33,320 nucleotides of DNA. It comes from Oxalobacter sp. (GTDB taxonomy: Bacteria > Pseudomonadota > Gammaproteobacteria > Burkholderiales > Burkholderiaceae_D). Below the pieces are notes generated by a model. It made no database searches, was not told the origin of the DNA, and worked only from the letters and a program-made list of their open reading frames with translations. Positions 27,201 through 33,320 of this stretch are shown in pieces (position 1 is the stretch's first letter; each line of letters opens with the position of its first letter). The stretch is from the NCBI GenBank assembly GCA_016291665.1, contig JAEEYE010000021.1, positions 1 to 33,320 of the forward strand, in the 5' to 3' direction. The translations under genes and the position numbers were made by a program.

Positions 27201-27212
27201 AACAGGCAGGAA

Positions 27213-27530
27213 TCAAGAATTCTTTTTGACCAGTTCGCGCCCCAGTTTCTCTTCGACAGCAGCGACTTTGCTCTTTAAGCGGGATTTGTTGCCGGCTCGG
27301 TAGTCGACGCGGGTCATCACGCTGATGCGGTCGCAGTCTTTGGCGAGTGCCTTGAAGCAGTCGCCGACCACTTTCATCACATCATCCCATTCCCCTTCGA
27401 TTGTGGTGCTCATCGCAGAGAACTGGTAAGTCAGGCCGCTTTTGTCGATGACGTCCATCACGCGTGCCACATAAGGGCTTAGGCTCGTGCCCTTGTCGTT
27501 CGGGAAAATTGCAAGTTCCAAAAGAACCAT
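27213..27530 (-). CDS. MTH1187 / YqgV family thiamine-binding protein
   Basis: Small ferredoxin-like proteins of this family (DUF77) bind thiamine or related molecules and form tetramers; their cellular role is not settled. The 105-residue protein opens VLLELAIFPNDKGTSLSPYVARV and contains YQFSAMSTTIEGEWDDVM, both diagnostic, with the predicted beta-alpha-beta layout. GGAGG six bases before the ATG at 27530 fixes the start; a longer reading from a TTG at 27542 would run through this ribosome site. It is the last gene of the fum-murI operon, 26 nt after the MBL gene. Confidence 0.85.
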   Translation of the reverse strand: MVLLELAIFPNDKGTSLSPYVARVMDVIDKSGLTYQFSAMSTTIEGEWDDVMKVVGDCFKALAKDCDRISVMTRVDYRAGNKSRLKSKVAAVEEKLGRELVKKNS

Positions 27531-27556
27531 AGGTACCTCCAAAAGTTCAAGAAAAT

Positions 27557-28399
27557 TTAAGCTTCAATCACAAAACCAGCGTGGCCCGGTTTGACGGTTG
27601 CATCACCAATCGTTTTGAGCAGGAATTCGGTGGCAGCCTGTCCTGTACAATGGCAAGGAACCAAGACATCTGGATTCCAACGCTTCATATTGGCTAATGT
27701 AAAGTCCAAGCGGTTCTGGTCTGCGTTAACTAAATGCATGCCACCGATGATGCCATAAATCTTGTCTTTACCTGACATCGCCTTGATGTATTCGACGGTG
27801 TTCACAAGCCCGGCATGGCAGCATCCCAGTAGGATCAGGAGTCCCTTTTCGGTTTCAAACCACATCGACTGGTCATCGGTAATCAAATCATCTGTATCGC
27901 GGTGGTCATCCAGGAAGAATGGACCACCCGTATCTTCAATGGCTTCACTGCGTGGCACGGGTCCTGTCATCGCAATGCCAGGTGTTAGGTATAGGGGGCT
28001 GGATGTGATGTGTATTCTGTCCTGGGAAATCGACTCTAAGGCTTTGATGGAAGCTTCCGGCATGCCGATAAAGCGCGGTGCTGTGCCAATTTTGCAACTG
28101 TATCGTTCAATCTCAAGTTGTGGGCAGCTATAGATGTGTGCCGTCTTGTTCTGTTCCAAGAAGGCGGGCAGCTGCCCCGTGTGGTCGTAGTGGCCATGGC
28201 TGAAGACAAGGGCGTCAGCTGTGGCTAGGTCAATCCCTAGTTTTTCAGCATTTGTTAAAAGGGCACCCAATTGACCGGTGTCAAAAAGGATGCGTTGGCC
28301 ATCGGCCGTTTCAATCCATGCTGAAAACCCGTGTTCTTTCGCAAAACCTTCAGGGGCTTCGTTGTCTACTAAGACCGTGATTTTGACTGTCTTTCCCAC
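27557..28399 (-). CDS. MBL-fold metallohydrolase, dihydropterin-synthase-like subgroup
   Basis: The 280-residue protein has the metal motif HGHYDH (His68, His70, Asp72, His73), an LFDTG strand before it, and later GCCHAGLVNT, GGMHLV and a C-terminal PCHCTG, so the two-metal site is complete. The layout resembles the 7,8-dihydropterin-6-methyl-4-(beta-D-ribofuranosyl)aminobenzene-5'-phosphate synthase-like branch rather than beta-lactamases or glyoxalase II. The substrate is unknown. Start: GTG at 28399 with AAGGAGG five bases upstream; a longer reading would overlap the lipoprotein gene and is rejected. No signal peptide, so it is cytoplasmic. Confidence 0.8.
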   Translation of the reverse strand: MGKTVKITVLVDNEAPEGFAKEHGFSAWIETADGQRILFDTGQLGALLTNAEKLGIDLATADALVFSHGHYDHTGQLPAFLEQNKTAHIYSCPQLEIERYSCKIGTAPRFIGMPEASIKALESISQDRIHITSSPLYLTPGIAMTGPVPRSEAIEDTGGPFFLDDHRDTDDLITDDQSMWFETEKGLLILLGCCHAGLVNTVEYIKAMSGKDKIYGIIGGMHLVNADQNRLDFTLANMKRWNPDVLVPCHCTGQAATEFLLKTIGDATVKPGHAGFVIEA

Positions 28400-28430
28400 A
28401 GTTCCCTCCTTTTGTTGATTGGGCTTTAAA

Positions 28431-28781
28431 TCAGTTGGCTGGCTGGAGTACACGTGTACATGTTTCCGTATAGGGTTGACCGTCTTCCTGCCACATGCCA
28501 GAAAGGGTTGCTTGTAGGCCTTCTTCATGCCATGTAAGGCCTTCTCCCTCTAATACTGTGATGTTTTCTGCTTCTGACTGTGTCATACGGATGGCTTCGC
28601 CGCGGTAATCGAGTTGTGTGCCGCCGTCTTTTGTTTTTTCTATGATGATGCGGTTGCCGCTGTCACATTGGAAACTCACTGCCCCTTCAGGCAATGGCCT
28701 TAAGTTTTGTGTGATGTCGTTACTGGTGGTACTGCAACCCACAAGGACGAGGAGGGCAAGTATTTGGAATAGGCGTTTCAT
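28431..28781 (-). CDS. Lipoprotein with MliC-like (lysozyme inhibitor) domain
   Basis: The 116-residue precursor has a lipobox LVGC with the lipidated Cys16 after a short hydrophobic helix. The mature part has the MliC pattern: VSFQCDSGNRIIIE, an LDYRGEAIRM strand, EGLTWHEEGLQATL and a late Cys pairing with the first (FQC ... ETC). MliC proteins sit in the periplasm or outer membrane and block C-type lysozymes, a useful trait for a host-associated bacterium. The family call is by pattern and not certain. It lies 20 nt after murI and 31 nt before the MBL gene. Confidence 0.65.
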   Translation of the reverse strand: MKRLFQILALLVLVGCSTTSNDITQNLRPLPEGAVSFQCDSGNRIIIEKTKDGGTQLDYRGEAIRMTQSEAENITVLEGEGLTWHEEGLQATLSGMWQEDGQPYTETCTRVLQPAN

Positions 28782-28801
28782 CGTTTAATCCGTTTCTCTG
28801 C

Positions 28802-29626
28802 TTAAAAATGTGCTTCTTTAACGGGTATTTCTTTGGCTAGGAGTTTTTGGGTCATCTGTGCCGTCGTGTTGGCGTCTCCTGATGTGTAAATGGCTAAGTT
28901 TTTACTGTTTTCCGTATCAGTGTCCGTATTTAAGAGCCCGTGGCTCCTTAAGACGTTTTCGAGTTGCCGTGCAATGGCGTCTCCTGTGTCAATGACCATC
29001 AATTCGGGATGTCCCATTTCAGAGGCTAACTGCTTGATGGTGTCCTGTACAAAGGGGTAGTGCGTACAACCCAAGACAATTGTATCTGCTTTCTGCTCTA
29101 AGAGTGGGGTAAGGTATTTCTTAACGGATGCCTTGATTTCGGGGGAGTCAGGGTCTTCACGTTCAATCAAATCCGCAAGCCCTGGACAGGGTTGCAGGAT
29201 GAAGGTGACGCCTGATTGTTGGCTCAGCAGCTGGTGTAAGACGTGGAACTTGTGGCTTTTCAGGGTTCTGGCTGTTGCCATGACACCCACGATGCTTGTA
29301 ACCGTCTTAAAGGATGCAGGCTTTAAACCCGGTTCAACGCCGACAATCGGCAGGTCTTTAAAATGATCGCGCAAAAGGTGAATGGCTGAGGCGGTAGCTG
29401 TATTGCAGGCGACGACCAAGGCCTTCACACCTTTGGAAAGCAGGAATTCCGTTATCCGGAAAGACCGGCCGATGATAAAGGATTCGGGTTTATCGCCATA
29501 GGGGTTGTTGGCAGAGTCAGCAAAATAAATCAGGTGCTCGTTGGGCAACCGGGCACAAATATGCCTGGCTACCGAAAGGCCACCGATGCCTGAATCAAAG
29601 ACCCCAATGGGCCCCGAATGTGCCAT
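28802..29626 (-). CDS. murI: Glutamate racemase
   Basis: MurI makes D-glutamate for peptidoglycan. The 274-residue protein has GVFDSGIGGLSV with Asp11 and Ser12, and the two catalytic cysteines Cys74 (VVACNTATAS) and Cys187 (LGCTHYPF). YFADSANNPYG is also conserved. It starts 3 nt after the fumarase stop, and its ribosome site AAGGA lies within the last fumarase codons, so the pair is coupled. A fum-murI junction is known in some beta-proteobacteria, as far as I recall. Confidence 0.96.
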   Translation of the reverse strand: MAHSGPIGVFDSGIGGLSVARHICARLPNEHLIYFADSANNPYGDKPESFIIGRSFRITEFLLSKGVKALVVACNTATASAIHLLRDHFKDLPIVGVEPGLKPASFKTVTSIVGVMATARTLKSHKFHVLHQLLSQQSGVTFILQPCPGLADLIEREDPDSPEIKASVKKYLTPLLEQKADTIVLGCTHYPFVQDTIKQLASEMGHPELMVIDTGDAIARQLENVLRSHGLLNTDTDTENSKNLAIYTSGDANTTAQMTQKLLAKEIPVKEAHF

Positions 29627-29629
29627 CTT

Positions 29630-31174
29630 TTAATCCTTACCGACGACAGGGATTTTACCGTTACATAAATTGGCAATCTTGGATTCCCACTGGGCCGGGC
29701 CTGTCGTGTGGAGTGATGTCCCTTTCGCGTCGACAGCCACGGTCACAGGCATGTCTTTGACCTCAAATTCGTAAATCGCTTCCATACCCAAATCTGCAAA
29801 GGCAACCACTTTAGACGCCTTGATGGCTCGTGCAACCAAGTAGGCAGCACCGCCGACTGCAATCATATAGGCAGACTGGTGTTTTTTTATGGCTTCAATG
29901 GCAACAGGGCCGCGTTCTGCTTTACCCACCATCGCAATCAACCCAGTCTGTCCCAGCATCATTTCAGCAAACTTGTCCATGCGGGTTGATGTGGTGGGAC
30001 CAGCTGGTCCTACGACTTCATCGCCAACAGGGTCAACGGGACCCACGTAATAAATGACGCGGTTGGTGAAGTCAACGGGGAGTTTTTCGCCTTTGGCAAG
30101 CATATCTTGGATACGTTTGTGTGCTGCGTCGCGGCCTGTCAACATTTTGCCGTTTAAGAGTAATGTTTGCCCAGGTTTCCATGAGGCGACCTCTTCGCGC
30201 GTTAAGGTGTCCAAATTGACACGCGTGGATTTTTCGACATCTGGTGTCCAACTGATTGCCGGCCAGCCAGAAAGGGCGGGAGGCTCCAAGTAAGCAGGAC
30301 CTGAGCCGTCCAGGACAAAGTGCGCGTGACGAGTGGCAGCACAGTTTGGAATGATGGCAACCGGTTTGGAGGCCGCGTGCGTTGGGTACATACGGATCTT
30401 GACATCAAGAACGGTTGTTAGTCCGCCGACACCCTGTGCGCCGATTCCTAAAGCATTGATTTTGTCGCACAATTCGATGCGCAGGGCTTCGAGATCGTTT
30501 TGTGGACCGCGTTCACGGAGTTCAGCCATATCAATCGTTTCCATGGCCGCTTCTTTAGCCATTAAGACGGCTTTTTCGGCAGTGCCGCCTATGCCAATCC
30601 CTAAAATGCCGGGAGGACACCAGCCAGCGCCCATGTGTTTGACGGTCTCTAACACATGGTCAACGATGGAGTCAGATGGCATCAGCATCTTAAGCGATGA
30701 TTTGTTCTCAGAGCCGCCGCCTTTAGCGCCTAAGGTGACTTCGACGGTGTTGCCAGGAACAATGTCCATTATGATGACGGCAGGGGTGTTGTCGCGCGTG
30801 TTCTTGCGGTTAAAGTGCGGGTCGTCGACGACAGAGGCACGCAGTTTATTTTCTGGGAAGGTATAGGCGCGGCGGACACCCTCATTGATGGCATCATGGA
30901 TGGTGCCGGTGAAGCCTTCCCATTTCACATCCATGCCTACTTTCAAGAAGACGTTGACCATCCCAGTATCTTGGCAGATAGGACGTTTGCCTTCGGCACA
31001 CAGGCGGGAATTCATCAAAATCTGTTCAATTGCATCACGTGCAGCAGGGCTTTGTTCAATCGCATGGGCTTTTGCGAGATGGTCGATATAGTCTTTGGGG
31101 TGATAGTAACTGATGTACTGGAGGGCTGATGCCACAGAATCGATTAAGTCGTCTTGTTTGATGATGGTTGTCAT
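29630..31174 (-). CDS. fumA: Class I fumarate hydratase (iron-sulfur)
   Basis: This oxygen-sensitive [4Fe-4S] enzyme interconverts fumarate and malate in the TCA cycle or in fumarate respiration. The 514-residue chain contains alpha-type and beta-type domains fused, as in E. coli FumA/FumB but about 30 residues shorter. Cluster cysteines are Cys67 (PICQDTG), Cys186 (GWCPPGILG) and Cys278 (PNCAATRH). The beta domain starts near residue 335, with VYVGPVDPVGDEVVGPAGPTTSTRMDKF-type sequence carrying the catalytic loop. AAGG lies about eight bases upstream of the ATG at 31174. Class I fumarase suits an anaerobic or microaerobic life style. The gene symbol is by analogy. Confidence 0.93.
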   Translation of the reverse strand: MTTIIKQDDLIDSVASALQYISYYHPKDYIDHLAKAHAIEQSPAARDAIEQILMNSRLCAEGKRPICQDTGMVNVFLKVGMDVKWEGFTGTIHDAINEGVRRAYTFPENKLRASVVDDPHFNRKNTRDNTPAVIIMDIVPGNTVEVTLGAKGGGSENKSSLKMLMPSDSIVDHVLETVKHMGAGWCPPGILGIGIGGTAEKAVLMAKEAAMETIDMAELRERGPQNDLEALRIELCDKINALGIGAQGVGGLTTVLDVKIRMYPTHAASKPVAIIPNCAATRHAHFVLDGSGPAYLEPPALSGWPAISWTPDVEKSTRVNLDTLTREEVASWKPGQTLLLNGKMLTGRDAAHKRIQDMLAKGEKLPVDFTNRVIYYVGPVDPVGDEVVGPAGPTTSTRMDKFAEMMLGQTGLIAMVGKAERGPVAIEAIKKHQSAYMIAVGGAAYLVARAIKASKVVAFADLGMEAIYEFEVKDMPVTVAVDAKGTSLHTTGPAQWESKIANLCNGKIPVVGKD

Positions 31175-31204
31175 ACGTTATGCCTTGTCTTTTGTTTTGT
31201 GTTT

Positions 31205-31265
31205 TCGCGAAAAAAGAAAGGAATTGTTGTTTTCTACACTTAATTTTTGTATGTATCGCGAAAAA
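31205..31265. repeat. Pair of TCGCGAAAAA direct repeats upstream of the fumarase gene
   Basis: TCGCGAAAAA occurs at 31205-31214 and again at 31256-31265, 51 bp apart (about five helix turns), in the 155-bp gap between the fumarase start and the tRNA gene. Each contains the palindrome TCGCGA. They flank the area where a minus-strand promoter would lie. Confidence 0.5.
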
Positions 31266-31278
31266 CATTCAAAAAAAG

Positions 31279-31306
31279 AAGACATATTCAAGAAAAATGC
31301 TATACT
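31279..31306 (+). promoter_or_regulatory. Promoter of tRNA-Ser
   Basis: An extended -10 element, TGC (31298-31300) directly before TATACT (31301-31306), with AAGACA (4 of 6) as -35 at 31279-31284, spacing 16. Transcription would begin about 17 nt before the tRNA. Confidence 0.6.
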
Positions 31307-31329
31307 TTCAATCTTTGAAATGCCGTTCC

Positions 31330-31421
31330 GGAGAGATGGATGAGCGGTTTAAGTCGCACGCCTGGAAAGCGTGTATAGGTTAATAGCCTATCGGGGGTTC
31401 GAATCCCCCTCTCTCCGCCAA
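31330..31421 (+). tRNA. tRNA-Ser(GGA)
   Basis: Acceptor arms GGAGAGA (31330-31336) and TCTCTCC (31411-31417) pair fully, followed by the discriminator G and an encoded CCA (31419-31421). The anticodon stem is CACGC/GCGTG and the anticodon GGA is at 31364-31366. A long variable arm (ATAGG ... CCTAT) marks the serine class. The T loop has GGTTCGAATCC. It reads UCC and UCU codons. Confidence 0.97.
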
Positions 31422-31605
31422 ACCTAATCTCGAATATTTCTCCGATACTTCCTTCCTTTCTTTGTTGTATCTCAATTTGTTATTTATCGTTTTGGTTGTT
31501 GCCAAATACGCTACTGTTTTTCCTTTTTGGAAATGAGCTCGTTAAGGATACCGACGTGTGTCGCTAAGCTTCAAAAGGCCCGTTTTGATGGGACGCTTGT
31601 AGTAG
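31422..31605. other. Intergenic stretch without recognisable features
   Basis: This is AT-rich sequence between the tRNA and the next minus-strand gene. No coding frame, repeat or clear terminator hairpin is visible. Confidence 0.5.
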
Positions 31606-31968
31606 TTATTGTCCACACATCAACTTGACCCCTTCTTCGCCACAAGTATTCGGGATAACGGGGAGCCAGATATCAGGTGCATCTGATGATTCGATGAGTT
31701 TCCCATCCAGTGTGTACACATCGTAATGGAGGATACGATACCGGCTCTGGATGCAGTCCGCTTCTTCTGACAAGATGATGTTACGCTTGGCAAGCGGCCC
31801 TTGCTTGGGTAAAAGCTTGAACCAACCTGTGTGTTTTTCCTTGTCTAGTTGTGCGTCGTCGACATAGGATTTGCTATCGTCTTTGTCATAGAAAAGCCGC
31901 CAGTCATGTGCTTGGGCGGTACCTACTGTGACCAGTCCAAGAAGGGCTGTCAGCAGCCATCCTTTCAT
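31606..31968 (-). CDS. Surface-adhesin protein E-like secreted protein
   Basis: The 120-residue precursor has a signal peptide with cleavage after AQA (residue 20). The mature part starts HDWRLFYDKDDSKSYVDDAQL, continues with WFKLLPKQ, a central DCIQSRYRILHYDVYTLDGK and closes with a second conserved Cys at the end (KLMCGQ). This is the pattern of the small surface-adhesin E domain found in many beta- and gammaproteobacteria. The binding partner is unknown. A strong ribosome site AAAGGAG lies six bases before the ATG. Confidence 0.7.
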   Translation of the reverse strand: MKGWLLTALLGLVTVGTAQAHDWRLFYDKDDSKSYVDDAQLDKEKHTGWFKLLPKQGPLAKRNIILSEEADCIQSRYRILHYDVYTLDGKLIESSDAPDIWLPVIPNTCGEEGVKLMCGQ

Positions 31969-32018
31969 TTCGATCTCCTTTCACTCCGGGTGCTAGGGAA
32001 TTAATTCATCATGATACC

Positions 32019-32048
32019 AAAAAAAAGCACCGCTTTGATGCGGTGCTT
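32019..32048 (-). terminator. Rho-independent terminator of the proline-rich protein gene
   Basis: AAGCACCGC (32025-32033) and GCGGTGCTT (32040-32048) form a perfect 9-bp stem with a 6-nt loop. On the minus strand it is followed by eight T residues (A run 32019-32026). It starts 21 nt beyond the gene's stop. Confidence 0.92.
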
Positions 32049-32068
32049 GGGAAGTTATGTATGGTTAA

Positions 32069-32743
32069 TCAGCGGCTACGGTAGCGTGATTTCTTGTAAG
32101 AGGAGTGATTCTTGTACGTATTTTGTTTACGAGGAGGCACCTTTTGATATTTTGCCGGTCCGGGTTGTGGCTGAATAGCTGCCTTTTCTTGTGGATGTGC
32201 GCTTGGCATTGGCTTTGGTGCAGTCACGGGATCTTGGTTGTATTGGCCGGGGGCGCGTGCCTGTTCTGGGGGTGGGACAGGATGCCCTTGTGGTGCTGGT
32301 CCTGAGCTTTGTTGCGGTCCTACTGGATGTCCATCAGGGTGAGGACCGTAACCTGGTTGTCCTGGCGCTGGATTGGGTGCATGGGAGGCAGATCCTGGAG
32401 GCGGGTTGTAGGGCTGCCCCTGCGGCGGTGGATATGCGCCTTCCTGTTGCACGGGAGCAGGCTTAGGTGCATTGGTTACAGGCCCGCTTTGAGGTCCTTG
32501 GGGTTGTCCGTGTGGCTGTGGCGCATAGCCCTGCTGGGAGGGTGCAGGTGTTGGTTGACCGATTGGTGTGCCTTTGTGTTGGCCGCCTTCGTATGGTTTT
32601 GGTGCACTGTTTTTTTGATAACCATATTTGTTGGCTTTGGTCACGTGGTGGTGACTCTTGTAAGGTGCTTTCTTGACAGGTGCCTTGGCATAGGCTGTTG
32701 CAGCGAATGCCATGATGATGGCAGCTAGAAGTGTCTTTTTCAT
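32069..32743 (-). CDS. Secreted proline/glutamine/glycine-rich protein, function unknown
   Basis: The 224-residue precursor has a classic signal peptide (MKKTLLAAII ... cleavage after AYA, residue 19). The mature protein has a basic His/Lys-rich N-terminus, a central low-complexity stretch (about 47-190) very rich in Pro, Gln and Gly, and a strongly basic Lys/Arg/Tyr tail ending SRYRSR. A 22-residue unit is present twice (64-85 and 113-134; 14 of 22 identical), both with GY and GPQ landmarks. No cysteines in the mature part and no known domain. AAGGA seven bases before the ATG fixes the start; a longer reading from 32947 lacks both this site and a signal peptide. It may be cell-wall or envelope associated; I cannot name a role. 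Confidence 0.75.
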   Translation of the reverse strand: MKKTLLAAIIMAFAATAYAKAPVKKAPYKSHHHVTKANKYGYQKNSAPKPYEGGQHKGTPIGQPTPAPSQQGYAPQPHGQPQGPQSGPVTNAPKPAPVQQEGAYPPPQGQPYNPPPGSASHAPNPAPGQPGYGPHPDGHPVGPQQSSGPAPQGHPVPPPEQARAPGQYNQDPVTAPKPMPSAHPQEKAAIQPQPGPAKYQKVPPRKQNTYKNHSSYKKSRYRSR

Positions 32744-32809
32744 GATCGATCCTTTGCTGGGATGTTGGCAATGAATTGCTTCTTGGGGCGACTGCGTTGC
32801 CTCAAAGTG

Positions 32810-32815
32810 AGTATA
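32810..32815 (-). promoter_or_regulatory. Candidate -10 element for the proline-rich protein gene
   Basis: TATACT on the minus strand at 32815-32810, about 67 nt before the start codon. The -35 region is weak. The rest of 32744-32985 holds no gene; it is the divergent gap to the MBOAT gene. Confidence 0.35.
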
Positions 32816-32985
32816 TACATGATGAGGGAGAGCGACATTGGTTTTTCGCTGTTTCCCACAAAAAGGAGACAGCATTCCCTGCATTTTGCCTAACCATATA
32901 CAAACCAAAGGGATAGGCATAAAATCTGGAAATTTGACGCAAAGCACAAGGCAGTAGTATTGCAGGCGCAGGTGGCTTTTAATTG

Positions 32986-33320
32986 ATGGATATCAACTTG
33001 GACATTGACTGGGCATTGGTGCTGGGAGAACTGGCATATAACCCCAAGTCACCGATGATTTTTAGTAGCGGCTTGTTCCTCTGGCTTTTTGCCATCTTCT
33101 CACTTATTTATTTTTGCCTGTGTCGGACCGCGTTTATCCGAATCCTTTTTGTTACCCTTTTTTCCTACTATTTTTACTACAAAAGCAGTGGTGTTTATGT
33201 TGTCCTGCTCTTCGTGGTGACAATCTCAGATTTCCTCTTGGCTAAAGTTATCTACCGGCTCCAGATGGCTGATGGTGTGCGGATGATAGATAAGCGACGA
33301 GGTTGGCAGCGCCTTTTCCT
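32986..33320 (+). CDS. MBOAT family O-acyltransferase, N-terminal part (cut by window edge)
   Basis: From the ATG at 32986 the frame stays open to the last base (111 codons), so the gene continues outside. After a short start (MDINLDIDWALVLGELAYNP) come at least three hydrophobic helices. The sequence around FSSGLFLWLFAIFSLIYF and SYYFYYKSSG is the N-terminus typical of membrane-bound O-acyltransferases of the alginate/DltB-like group, which acylate exported polymers or glycans. The active-site His lies downstream and is not visible. AGGTGG about ten bases upstream is a modest ribosome site. Confidence 0.75.
   Translation, partial: MDINLDIDWALVLGELAYNPKSPMIFSSGLFLWLFAIFSLIYFCLCRTAFIRILFVTLFSYYFYYKSSGVYVVLLFVVTISDFLLAKVIYRLQMADGVRMIDKRRGWQRLF

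Larger units (their letters stand above)
26467..27212. other. Gene-poor stretch with repeats and gene remnants
   Basis: No intact gene is supported in these 746 bp. From 26467 to about 26640 I see nothing definite. From 26641 to 27200 there are a minus-strand open frame without a start, nonamer repeats, a C10 run, a RhuM-like fragment and a hairpin, each listed separately. Base composition and broken frames differ from the dense coding on both sides, which suggests a degraded insertion. Confidence 0.6.

Noticed and set aside
26938-27216. 92-residue minus-strand frame next to the MTH1187 gene
   Set aside because: It runs through the hairpin, the poly-C tract (as poly-Gly) and the repeats, and is antisense to the RhuM-like fragment; the composition looks non-coding.
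28400-28528. N-terminal extension of the MBL protein
   Set aside because: It would overlap the lipoprotein gene, while AAGGAGG five bases before the GTG at 28399 marks a better start.
31330-31421. tRNA as an integration site with an island downstream
   Set aside because: No second copy of the tRNA 3' end, integrase gene or phage genes is seen in the following 1.9 kb.
32744-32947. N-terminal extension of the proline-rich protein
   Set aside because: The ATG at 32743 has AAGGA at the right distance and opens a textbook signal peptide; the extension has neither.

Overview
The window reads as a chromosomal segment of a betaproteobacterium (Burkholderiales-type gene order) with modest GC, near 48% by eye. 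The order rpsB-tsf / pyrH / frr-uppS-cdsA-dxr-rseP-bamA-skp-lpxD-fabZ-lpxA-lpxB-rnhB, the tig-clpP-clpX-lon block, the divergent ppsR/ppsA pair and a single-chain class I fumarase are all known from that class. The modest GC would suit a host-associated lineage such as Sutterellaceae or Oxalobacter. That placement is inference; no 16S gene is present.

Region by region: (1) 1-6009 is the protein quality-control block tig, clpP, clpX, lon on the + strand, closed by a good terminator. (2) 6009-7523 (-) is a bifunctional NAD(P)HX repair enzyme. (3) 7524-22261 (+) is a long housekeeping block. It holds translation factors (S2, EF-Ts, RRF), UMP kinase, isoprenoid and phospholipid precursor enzymes (UppS, CdsA, Dxr), the envelope protease RseP, the outer-membrane assembly proteins BamA and Skp, and lipid A synthesis (LpxD, FabZ, LpxA, LpxB) ending with RNase HII. 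Many of these genes touch or overlap by 1-7 nt, which suggests translational coupling. (4) 22265-26466 holds a PIG-L family deacetylase, then ppsR (-) and ppsA (+), divergent around a short palindrome. (5) 26467-27212 is a 746-bp stretch without an intact gene. It carries nonamer repeats in both orientations, a C10 homopolymer, an open frame without a start codon and what looks like the N-terminal stub of a RhuM-type protein; I read it as a decayed mobile-element scar. (6) 27213-31174 (-) is an operon: fumarase, glutamate racemase, an MliC-like lipoprotein, an MBL-fold hydrolase and an MTH1187-type thiamine-binding protein. (7) 31330-31421 is tRNA-Ser(GGA). (8) 31606-32743 (-) has two small secreted proteins, one of the surface-adhesin E type and one proline/glutamine/glycine-rich with an internal duplication. 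(9) 32986 to the end (+) is the start of an MBOAT-family membrane acyltransferase cut by the window edge.

Most of the window is well-known core genome. The parts most worth a second look are the rpsB leader, which can form a pseudoknot ending one base before the ribosome-binding site; the repeat-rich scar after ppsA; the MBL/MTH1187 gene pair; and the proline-rich secreted protein. I do not see a convincing novel multi-gene defence or metabolic system.
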